Positions 46,501 to 57,800 of a stretch of 64,000 nt of DNA are shown here, one piece after another. The stretch's first letter is position 1. Each line of letters opens with the position of its first letter. The position numbers were made by a program, and so were the translations under genes. Source of the stretch: Citrus sinensis (Eukaryota; Streptophyta; Magnoliopsida; Sapindales; Rutaceae); assembly GCF_022201045.2 (NCBI RefSeq), contig NC_068557.1, forward strand, positions 5,518,001-5,582,000, in the 5' to 3' direction. The notes under the pieces are model-generated. The model had not been told where the DNA came from. It ran no database searches and saw nothing but the letters and a program-made list of their open reading frames with translations.

Positions 46501-47000
46501 CTTAGGCCTTAAACGAGAATTAATTGTGGTAGTCCTGCATAAATGATGACTCTTGGCCTCAAAATTCCAATCTTCAAGTCAGCCTTCAATCAAATTTAAT
46601 TTTGGTGGAACCACTCAGTCCTGCAAATGGATTGACAAGAGGAATGTGATCTCTAACCAAAGTGCGCAATTGGAAAAATGTTAGGGTCGCGATTCTCTCC
46701 AAAAGTTCTGTAGAGCACAGATAAAAAAAAAAGCACCCTATTTCGAAATGTTAACCAATCCGAAATGGTATGAATGCAGAATGCTTATCGCTATCCTAAA
46801 TTTGACAGAGTTTCTAAATCTCGTTTTTCCCAATTATTTCTTCCAACACCCATTAAATTATCTTCTTTGAAATATCAACTATTTTAGCGACAGGTATGTT
46901 AACATGAACACAGAAAATTTGAATTTTATTCTCACAAGAGCCCTTTTACATGTTTAGCGGTAGCATTTCAGAACATTACTATTCTAATAACTTGAAAATA
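46501..47000. promoter_or_regulatory. Upstream region of the amylase gene
   Basis: This should hold the amylase promoter. I see no TATA box at a normal distance and no convincing sugar- or gibberellin-response motif, which is in line with a gene that may be decaying, but absence by eye is weak evidence. Confidence 0.3.
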
Positions 47001-47690
47001 AAATCTTCATTGATTTCAGTTTCTTTCCCAGACAGCATAGTCTCCTCCTTCAGACCCCAGTCAATTACATAACTGTATATGTATTACTCCGATCATTTTT
47101 TTACACAATTTGTTGAAAACATTATTTATGCCTAATCAATTATATAATTATATTACCATGATATTTTTAGAATGTGTAGCGTTACTCGACCATAAAGGTT
47201 GGTTTAGATAAAAAATGATAAATCAATATCTGGATAGTGGAAGCTAACAATTATATAATTATTTTACCATCTTACCCTTGCTGGTTATTGTTTTGGGATA
47301 TGTAACAATATTACTTTGCTCTTTGAATCGCCTTTACTAATATGATAATGGAGGCCAGCTAAGTTATTCCTTGTATCAATCATTCTAGCTTTTTTTTATT
47401 TTTATTGATTTATTATTTGGAATGTGTAGCATTATATTCTACCATTAAAAGAATGATCAAGTAATACATATATGTTAATGTAATAGATACTAGAAACCAA
47501 TTTAGGGTCCGTTTGAGATTACTTTTGGTAGGTTTAAAAATAATTTTAAAAAGATAGAAGTTAACTTTAGTATTTGATAAATTTAAAAAAAAATCATTTT
47601 TGACAAATTCAATTTATCTTATTGTAGATTTTAAAAAATAAGAAAGAAGTATTTTTTTCAAAATTTTTATTTTTTTTAGAAGCCAGCTCA
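47001..47690. repeat. Segmental duplication, copy 1
   Basis: Aligns by eye with 47895-48940. Shared landmarks are AAATCTTCATTGATTTCAGT, ATATAATTATTTTACCATCT, TTTTATTGATTTATTATTTG and GATACTAGAAACCAATTTAG. It lacks most of the amylase exon and lacks the MITE found in copy 2. A further fragment of the family lies at about 49685-49790. Confidence 0.8.
47016..47062 (-). pseudogene. Alpha-amylase last-exon remnant 1
   Basis: On the minus strand the sequence reads GACTGGGGTCTGAAGGAGGA (DWGLKEE, the start of the amylase last exon) and continues after a junction into GACTATGCTGTCTGGGAAAG (DYAVWE, its end). About 200 bp between these parts have been lost. It lies in one copy of a local segmental duplication. 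Confidence 0.75.
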
Positions 47691-47925
47691 ATTCAATTAT
47701 GTAATAATTTTACCACTTTATTGAACTATTGTTTAAAACACAAACGATTGCAATATACAAATAAAAGGAAGTGCGCGAGACAACATAATGCAGCACGACA
47801 TCTAAATTACGTAATTATTTAATGATAGTTGAAACGACATCCCATGGTGCCGTTTTGTTGTAAATTTTTCTTATTATTGTAATTACCTGATAATAAAATC
47901 TTCATTGATTTCAGTTTATGAAGTC

Positions 47926-48130
47926 AGAAGAAATAGGATTTCCAACGTCTGGCTTTCGGTCCAACCTTCATAATGACTTTGTCATCAATTGCGGCAACGC
48001 AGACATCAGCATCTCACATCTGGTGCTAAAATATTAACCGTGCCTGCTGTATTGAATATTGACAACCCCATTCCCATTTCTAAGTGCAGGCAAGCCAATT
48101 CGCTAGATCTCCTCCTCTAGACCCCCAGTC
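47926..48130 (-). pseudogene. Alpha-amylase last-exon remnant 2
   Basis: On the minus strand it begins GACTGGGGGTCTAGAGGAGG (DWGLEEE). Further on come recognisable pieces corresponding to RNGNGVVN, TVNILA, CVAAIDDKVIMKVGPKA. It is broken by frame changes. Order and spacing follow the functional last exon at 44640-44891, so this is a decayed paralog 3' end and not chance similarity. Confidence 0.85.
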
Positions 48131-48398
48131 AATTATATAATTGTATATGTATGTATTACTCATCATTTTTTTTTTTTACACAATCTGTAGAAAATGTTAT
48201 TAACGCCGACTCAATTACATAATTATATTACCATTTTATTTTTAAAATGTATAGCATTACTCTACAATAAAAGGTAGGTTCAAGAAATAAATGATACATC
48301 AATATCTGGGTCAATATCTTGATGATGAAAACTAACAGTTATATAATTATTTTACCATCTTACCCTTATTGATTATTATTTTGGTATATATAATAGAA

Positions 48399-48539
48399 GA
48401 GAAAAATTATGGTACAACTGTGATACCGTATCACAGTTATACTCAGCCGTTGAATCATAATAGACCCCACCCATCCAAATGGATCTAACGATTGGATATA
48501 ACTGTAACACGATACCACAATTACACCATAGCCGAACCC
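48399..48539. mobile_element. Mutator-like MITE, 141 bp (copy 2)
   Basis: Same length and layout as 1406-1546: ends GAGAAAAATTATGGTAC and, inverted, GGGTTCGGCTATGGTGTAAT, each followed by a GATACCGTATCACAGTTAT-type block. Decayed 9-bp flanks ATAATAGAA (48390-48398) and ATAATTGTA (48540-48548) correspond to a single GTAACAATA in the unoccupied sister copy near 47301-47310. Confidence 0.8.
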
Positions 48540-48940
48540 ATAATTGTATTACTTTACTCTTAGAATGGCCTTTACTATTTTCATAGTGGAGGCCAACTAA
48601 GCTATTTCTTGTATCAATCATTTTAGCTTTTTTTATTTTTATTGATTTATTATTTGGAATGTGTAGCGTTATATTCTATCATAAAAAAAAGAAAGATCAA
48701 GTAATACATATACGTTGATGTATTAGATACTAGAAACCAATTTAGAGCTTATTTGAGATTACTTTTGGAATGCTAAAAAATGATTTTGAAAATTTAAAAG
48801 TTAATTTTAGCGTTTGATAATTTTTTTTAAGAAATGACTTTTGGTAAAATCACTCTATTTTACAATAGATTTTGAAAAGTAGGAAATGAGTATCATTTCA
48901 AGATCTAATTTTAAAAATCAATTTTATGCTTAATACAATT

Positions 48941-50990
48941 TCATGTATAATTATATATCCTCATATTTATTATAAAAATTCAAAATTATCCTTATTAATT
49001 AAAAAAACAAAATCATTAACTTTAAAGAGATTATTATTATTATTATTATTATTCGTTATATTGCCATAAAAAATAAAGAATAAAATTAATAACCAAAATT
49101 ATTTATTTTAGTTATCAATTATTATATACACAGAATAAAAACATATTTTGCATACATGTATAAATTTAATTCAACATTATATTCAATTCAACTATTTACA
49201 ATCTTAGAGCAGTTTAATAGTAATATTTACTAAACATATATCATTCTTTTTAAAAGTCATAACACTTTTCAAAGTAAATTTTACCAAACGTTTTAATTAA
49301 TTCTCTTCACAAATGATTATACCTACAATATAGTTAATAATAATAATTTTAAACGTTACAGTATTAGTGCTTAGTCATATAATCATTTTTTGTTTTATTT
49401 TTTATGCCTATTATACAAATACAAAGATCATAATGGGCATATAAATAAAGTACGAGACATAATCACATAATTGTGTAGAGATTTTAAAGCCATGTTGGAA
49501 AATTGGAAACTTCAAATGCTATAATTATTTTTCACATATTTATCATTCGTTGTAGGTATATGACTCTATGTGAAGTTGTGAACGGAATCCATCAAATTTA
49601 AGAATAATGTTGTGTAAAAAGTATTTGGGGCCCACATGATTTTTGTATGAATTGTAACTTAGCAAGACCCTTATCTAATAATAATACACCGATATCTAGA
49701 TAGTGGAAGCCAGCTCATTTGTATCTTATTTTACCATTTTACCCCTATTACATATTATTTCAATTCCCAATATGCAAAAGACAAAAAAAAAATAAATAAA
49801 TAAAAGTGACAGGATCACGTGAATGAGATTTTAAAGTTTATTTAAAAAGATCAATTCTTATACTTACTCAAAAATAAAATTTTTATTCTTAAAAATCTTA
49901 TGTGAAATATAAAGATAATTGATCAATTTTATTTTCATGATGCATATTTATTATAAATAAACACTTAAACAATAAAGATTGGATGTATGTTAATTTATGT
50001 AACCTTTTGTTTCAATACGCACCTCCTATATCATGAAGCATTGCAATAATGCATTCCAAATTATCTTTATAAATTGCACATGTAATTTTCTTAATATTTT
50101 TATTTATTAAGAGTAAAAATAAAAATTTAAAAAATCATACCAAGCAGTCCCTAAAATAATTTCAACTTAGCCAAGTACACCGTTCAAATTTTTTTTTTTT
50201 TCCCAAGATAAGAGGAAAGGAACTATAGAGTACAAAATTCATTGTGCTCTCTTTTTGAGTAAAGTGGCCACACAAACGCAAAGCACCATGCAGCAAGAGG
50301 AATCAAAAACAGTTTAATTTATATTTTTATTCCTCCAATATTAGTAGGGATATAAATTTTTAATCACAATAGACTTTTGAAAAATATCAAATTTGTAATA
50401 GATATTTAACGTTCAAAAAAATAATAAGAAGCACTTTTCTTTTTGAAATGGGTTTCAAAGTAAAATTTAATAAATTTCAATTCTTAAAAATTATTTATTT
50501 GCATTAATATATTCCAAATTAAAATTTGAAAATATAGATTCTTTTGTCATAGAAATGGTGTTTAAATAAATAAATTTACATAATTTAACAGAGGAATAAA
50601 AAATCGGAAAGCCGTATTCGCTAGTGCCCTTTACAAATTACAACATGAACACTCAAATATATGAAAATAAATATTTTTGGAAGAATTTATAATTTACATT
50701 TCAATTAAAAATAATTATAAAATTTTAAAAATATGAAAGAATCCAAAATATTATATAATTTCTGACGTAAATTTCAAAGCGTTGCAGAATTCCAGAATTG
50801 ACCACTGAACCGGTACAAAAGTCACCAAAGAAAAGCTGCAATGCAAACAGACAAACGCAAATACGGTAACTGAGGTGAAGGAAAAATAGCGCGAGGGCGC
50901 AAATATTTATTAATTTAATTTCACATGCTTAATTTACCAAAACACCCTCACCTACAAATATTTACTAAATTTGACTAATTTCACTGTTTC
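48941..50990. other. Intergenic, old repeat sequence
   Basis: 48750-49390 resembles the repeat at the left edge of the window. ATT repeats occur at 49030-49053. No supported gene to 50990. Confidence 0.45.
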
Positions 50991-53900
50991 TTCTCTTATT
51001 GTTGCGCGACCAAACTGAATTAGTAGTTTACGACTCTCAGGCAGTCTCTCTTTCTCTCTCCATCTCTACAAGCATAACCGTTTTCGCTCGCTCTGCAATT
51101 TTTCTGCATGCAGATTCTTTTAACAATTTGACTCTTTTTTATTTTTTTTTACAACTAATTTTGTACTCAGAGAAAATATGAAATTCTTTACCAATTTTTA
51201 AAAATTCTGTAATTTTTAATTTTTTTTTTCTGAGACGAGGTACATTATTGTTAGTTGTATTGAAGGAAGATTCTGGATCAGTGGAATCTTTTCATTTTTT
51301 TCCAAAGCAGGCATTGTTCAAGGAGGTAGCCTTTTATTTCGGCGTAATCTTTTATTTTTAATTTAATTTATATTTGTTTATTTTTGTAAGTTGTGTTTGT
51401 GTTTAGAAGGAGAATTAGCTTTTGTTTTATGGTTTTTTTTCTTTAAATAATAATATTGTTCTGTTTGGTTGCCGGAAAACGGCAAAGGGAGATAAAGAAG
51501 GAAAGAAGTGTTACGAGATTTTAATTCTTTTTAATTCATTTGTTCTGTTTTGATATTCTTTTGGGAAGTAAACGGATCTAATTTGACCGAGGCTTGCATT
51601 TAATTTGTTTTTTCGTTTCTGCAATTCAGTTTTCTTAGAGTCTTAGCAACATAATGAAAGGTTTTTAGGCTCAACAAATCAATGAATCATGTGTAGGTTG
51701 TACTGGACTTCTTTCTTATTTAGTGTTCGTTAGTTGTTTGTCAAAGCTTTTTAATTGTAATGCTGTATAATTAGAGCGTTGGTCTTTAGTTTTTCCGAAT
51801 AAGATGACATCAAATTCACACAATTTTCCAATTCTGTGGACAATTTTCGTAATTGCAGCTTTTGGAGTGTTTTGTTGGACTTGGATATGGAACCAAGAGG
51901 GGCTAATGTATTTTTTTTTCTTTTTAAGTTCAATAGGGTCGTAGTTGTTTATATTCTTGGCAAGAAATTGTGAAAAGATTTGTTTTTTTAACGCTGGATG
52001 ATGATAAAAAATTAAGTAACGCGTCAATCAATTTTAGCTTAATGGTTCATGGGTGAGTGCGCGGGAAAGAATTTTATTTGATATGGGTTAAAACTGATAA
52101 AATTCTATGATTTACTTTTTTTTTGGGATGGTATTGAGGGACTGTAAAAGTACGTTCCATTTGCAGAAAGAATGTATGAATGTATGATTGGCATGTTAAT
52201 TTTTTGTGTGTATTGGAGGTCAGAGATTACATTCCATTTGCCACAGAAAGTCTATTGGAGGTCAAAGATTAATTTGTGTGTATTTGGTCTAATCTAGATA
52301 TCAATTTTGGTGGGACTGTTATTACATTTTGTTTTTCCCCAATTGAGGTCAATAAATCAATGTACCTGGTTAAAATGTTTGTTAACCTAAGAGACCTTGC
52401 CTTTCGTTGTTCAATTGAATGTGTTGGTAGTGCTTTGTAAATGAAATTGGAAACTTTGTGTCTAAAAGAAAAGGTGCATACTATTTGTGAGTCTTATTTT
52501 CATCGAGCATGTTAAATTTATTTGAAGTTTGATGTGTCTGAATTTCAAATTGACATGAATTCTACCCAGGAACGATATAGAATCAATACATTTATAGATT
52601 AGCTATTAGTGTCTTCTCTTTTTCCTGTGTTTTTTGGAAGAGAATAAACTTGTAACAGATTCAATGATAACTGTCACTTGTGTATTTATTAATATTGGGA
52701 ACATGGCAGGATCATGATGCCATGTGTTTAAAATTTTTGAAACTTAAAGGTGCTAAGCACATGCTTCCATCTCTTTTATGTTTGGCAAACACTTCCATGT
52801 GTGCTTTTTTATTACGGTTCTCTTATTTTTTCTTTACCTTTTTCTCTGTGTTAGATTATGAAAGAGATGGCATAACTGGAATTTTTGTGTAATATTGCTG
52901 CTACCATGTTGCATGTAATGTTTCCCTTTCTCCTTCTCTGAGAGAAATACATTTACGCATATCTTTGCAGATTTTGACGTGTTTCCAAACCCTCGGAGTT
53001 GTGCATTGACCTCAGGTACACAACCTGACTTAAACATGTGACCTCTGTTTCACAAGTAAACAACACAACCTGACTTAAACATATTACCTCTGTTTCACAA
53101 ATAAACACCCCTGTTGTGAGGATCATCTATTAAATTAGACAGATAAAGACTATCAAGTAATTTTACAATATACGCAATAATTGAAAAGATGTGCATTAAA
53201 ATTGTGCATGACTTTCGGTTTCTAAGAAGCTTTGCTTTCCTTCGAAGCTAACATATGACGACTCCTTTAAGCAAGAAACACTGTGCACATTAGTTTTATT
53301 GTCATTGAACCATTCAATCTTCTTTTTTGTAGTCTTTAATTTGAATAAATCCCTCCGCATAAATTTCATTTTGAAATCTTGAATTTTCCATCTTTCATTT
53401 TGAAGTCTTGAATTTTTCATCTTAATACTATTAAGTAGCTTGATATTAATTTGATTAACACAGTTCAATCCCTTTGAACGCACATATTGTTGATCAAAAG
53501 CTATCCAATCCTAACTTCTAACTGAACCTTACCTTCAAAGACACGAAGCCAACCTTGGTGCCACCCAAGCCCAAACCTGCAGGTATATGTAGCCAATATT
53601 CCAGACACAGCTTTAGTTTTGAGTTCATTGCAAAGTAAGTTGCAAATCTCTTGCATTAGATTGCAGTAGTGAAGAACAAATGTGTTCCTTGAAGGCATAA
53701 GCATGGAGCAAATACACTCACTTCTCGTGAAACCTTCTTTAATTAATTGCGGGGGTCACAAGAAGTAAAGTAAAAGCATTTTGAGGAAACCTTTAGTGCT
53801 TGCGGTGGATGGTTATGTTGGAGAGATTTTCTCTTGGATATGTATATTAAAGAATCCTATTAAAAATATGTATATCTAAGAAATAGAGAAGAGGTCTAAA

Positions 53901-54813
53901 TTTGAACTTGATTTCTTTTGTTCTTGTGTGATATTCGGGCTGAAAAGGTGAAAAAAAAAAGAAAATGAGTGTCATAGGCTATCATACCGAATGCTTTAAT
54001 TTTTTCATTTCAATAAAATTAGGAGGGCATAATTGTCAAACTAATCTGTTTTATGACATTTTAATATGTAAATACTCCTAAGGTATCGAGTGAGCAGTTT
54101 CTTTGAACTTTTACCGATGGCATTTCAAGCTTGGGTAACTGTGAGTGTTGAATCTGAAAAGAAGTGGGTCAAGAAATTTTATGCATGTGCGGGCACTAAT
54201 GCATGTTACAGCACTAGCATGCATGTGTTAACACACACAGACACACTACTAAGGCTTTTTGCTGTTGCATATGCAGTACCTGTTAACATCAGTACAAGAT
54301 AGCAGACATTGGTTGCTGTAAGTCGTGTGGAAACTGATACTGCAGTGACCATTTTATCTAGAGTATTAAGTTATCTTTTAATAATATAAGTAGAGATCTA
54401 GATTTTAGTTGTTACCATATTAGTACAATTTCATAGCTTAAGTATTTTTTCATATTCTGCAAGTTTTATCTAACCAATTAAATGGCTTGTATGTGGACAT
54501 AGGGATGGAAAATGGATAAAATTTGATACTAGTTTCACTTTTATGCTTTCCCTTCCCTTTTATCTATTTCTTTCTCTTCTCTTTCCTTTTGTCCTTTCAT
54601 TCTCTTCTTTATTCTGCTCTACTTTCTCTTTCTTCATGTCTCTGCATGTATTCTAGTTCGGCATCAGCTGCACATTAATTAGAATTTTGATAGTTATGCA
54701 CTGCTTTCAGTGTTGCTTAACAACTTATCTTGATTTTGGACTCACAATTTTTTTTAAAAAAATTTTGTGAACAGGTTAACCTTTACTTGTGGTGAATTAG
54801 AGGTTACAAAGAA
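50991..54813 (+). promoter_or_regulatory. Probable promoter, 5' leader exon and leader intron of DRM
   Basis: A CT-rich stretch at 51045-51070 after an AT-rich flank looks like a plant transcription start and leader. A leader exon probably ends before about 51330, and a second leader exon starts after the AG at about 54776 and runs into the ATG at 54814. The exact first donor cannot be fixed. No alternative gene in 51300-54770 is supported. A 45-bp tandem duplication lies inside. Confidence 0.4.
53018..53107. repeat. 45-bp tandem duplication
   Basis: Two adjacent copies of a unit reading ACACAACCTGACTTAAACAT and then ACCTCTGTTTCACAA, at 53018-53062 and 53063-53107, with only a few differences. 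Confidence 0.9.
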
Positions 54814-57800
54814 ATGGTACATCTTCATTTATCTGTTTGTTTCTGATTCCTTTTCTCGTTGTTGTTTGTGTCCATATGTAATTTTTTATATGTAAACTGA
54901 CATAGGATGAGAATGCTTCTGGTGGAGATAGTGGTGATATTGACTGGAATACTGACGATGAGCTGGAAATTGCAAGTTATGGTTTACCTTCTTGTTCCAG
55001 TTTGACAGTTAATGATGGGGAAACTATTGCCGGCTCAACGGAGGTACATTTTGGAAATTTTATTTTTGGTTTCTGCATTAAATCATAAAGCTAGCGGTTA
55101 AATCAGAACAAAGGAAATAAAGATGGAATTTTTTTTTAGCACAACCGCGGTGCGTAGGGAAGACATTATGTTTGTCATCATCAAAGAGGTTTTTGGTTAT
55201 TCTGTCTTATGGTCTATCTGAATGTTACTTGATTCATGAGTTTTTAATTGAGCTACTTTCCAACTGATTAATGAGTTGCCTACTAAGATCTTGTGTGCTT
55301 AACCTTCTTGAGATGAAGTTGCTATATACTACCTTATGCATTTAGTAAACATTGCAGTTGGTTGCTTGCTCTTTTTTGTCATGCTGCTACCCTTTTTGAT
55401 ATGGACTAACTTTTGTAGTTTACAATCGCCATATTATAGTTTTCACCGCTTAAGTGGCTTAAGTGACTTTTCAGTCATAGACGCATAATTAATCAATTAT
55501 TATCTCTCCTCATTTGCTAAGTAGTGGGTGCTAGTTGGTTCAACTGGTAAAATCTTGTGGTGGTACAAGAGACTAAGGTTCGAACACCACTCACATGAAT
55601 GGGAGGGGATTTGGTTAACATCATGATACTAATTAAAAAATAAAATTGCATCAAGAATTGTTCCCCTTGTGATTGACGCTGCATCAAATGAGCTGAAGGA
55701 CTACTTGATGCAAAATTGGATATAATCCTGATTTAAAATTTTTAAGGTTTTAACATTTAATCAGATTTTTTTAATTTAGTTTAGACGTAGATTTTTACTT
55801 TCCTTTTATTATGATTTTTATTTGCTATTCTGTAGGGAGACTTTAATTTTTCTTATATGCTAGGATTTGATTTCTTTCTTGAGCACTTTGATCTTTATCA
55901 ATTTCTGAGGACTTGTAACCCTATTTAAAGGGTGCTGTTTTCCTGATTAAGACAGACTATGATGGTGTTTGAAATACAGTTATGATTCTACCTATTGATT
56001 TCCTCCCGTATTTCTCTGAGTTTGTCTCCTTTCTCCTTTAATTTCTAGTCTCTCTATTTAATTCTTCTATTGTTTCTTCTGTCTCTTCTAAAGTACTTCC
56101 TTTTCTATCTATACTTATCCTTGTGTGATGTCTATCCTATATGAATTGGCATTATAGCTTGGAAAAATGACTGTCCACTGCCACCATTTCTCCATCAGCA
56201 ATTAACTAGATACCACCATCACTGTTTGACTTCTTTGAGTTAATTAGCTAACCCCATAAACCTATTAGCCATCCGTTCATTGACAACCCCACATGCTGCC
56301 ACCATTCTCAACCTTTCTTTGCCAAACCTTTCATCACTATTCCATCATCAGTAGACTCCTTGACCTCCAATCTACCACTTGGCATCAACGACTACTGAAG
56401 ACGACACTCGGTGATGCCTCACACGCCAGCACTTGCGAGAGATTCTTGAAGGACTTGAATGTAATTACCCAAGGGGCTAATTAGTAAGTTGGAAAAGTTT
56501 GGGGCTGTTTTCAGAATTCTAAATATTTGAGGACTTATTTCAAAGCCTGAGTGCCAAAGTGAGGTATAATTATCCTTTAATTGCTGTTTTATTGTTAAGT
56601 TTGTGGTTCTAGTAATTTGCATTAGAATTCATTGTCTTACACCTGGTTTGGATTCCTCCCCCCTCCAATGAGCTTAGGACAACCCAAAATAATATCAGTA
56701 TACAGGGCTCTACCTTCAAATAGATCTCATAGTTTATAATGATTCAAGCATAAGTTCAAATAGAAAAACTAAAAGTTGCAGTGAATGAAATGTGTAGAAT
56801 TTGTATTCTTCCATTTTGAATGTTACCCAACATGACAATCCTAGAAATCTCACTGTCTATGGCAGCACTCAAATTTAGCTTTCTCCATAATATCTTGTGC
56901 ATGTTCTACCAACACGGGTGAAAATGCAAAACCCAGGTTCAGTAAACCTACTTCCTCTAGTTTTAGAGAACCATCTCGGAGTTGTGAATTAGCAAGTTTA
57001 TCAAGCCATTAGGACGATGTTGATTTAAATGTGAGAATGAGTTGAGTCAAAGAAGAAAGATGATATTAAACCAGAAGATGAACTTGTTGAAAGTATAGTG
57101 AGGATGCATATTTAGAGAGTAAGAAGCCTTTGCCAGTTGACAATAGTATTCTTAAACATCAGATTTGAGTTTATTTTATAGGTTGTGAACATTATCTTAA
57201 AATGATGCCCTAAACCTAATTGCTTAATTGCTCACTCCATTGAATTTCTAATTAAATGGTTCATTTGGCATCATTGGTCTCTCTGACATATTCTTTGGCC
57301 TCTTTTTGTTTTCGGTCTTTCTACAAATGCCTCACAAGTTCTTGCACCTTGAGATCTTACTTGGTTTAAACTATTTGATGTGAAATTTTGTATATGACTA
57401 GACCAATTTGTTGCATCCTCTAAGGACTAGATTCGGCATTTTCTAGTTTGTTGGAAAAAGCCACTTGAAATTTTATTCCCCCATCTTGCCAGCTGTCAAG
57501 TTTTCTAAGTGGGGGAGAATGAAGCAAAAGAAGATAGTATCCTTATTTAAAACATATAGGGTTTTAATGTTTGATTAGAGTTTTTGTTAATTTAGAGAGA
57601 TTTTTACCTTTTTTTCCATAAAAGGATATGATTGTAAGGAAAGTAAAGATCTTCCTTTAAACTAACAAAACTAGAGGTGGGCAAATCGGGTTTCGGTTCT
57701 CGGGATTCGGTTTGGGTTCCAACCCGAATGTTCAACCCAAATGGTTTCAAATTTGTAACTGAATCAAGTTTGGTTCGGTTCGGTTTGGATCACAAATTTG

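Larger units (their letters stand above)
47895..48940. repeat. Segmental duplication, copy 2
   Basis: Sister copy of 47001-47690. It keeps a longer amylase exon remnant (47926-48130) and contains the MITE at 48399-48539. The copies are clearly diverged, so the duplication is not recent. Confidence 0.8.
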
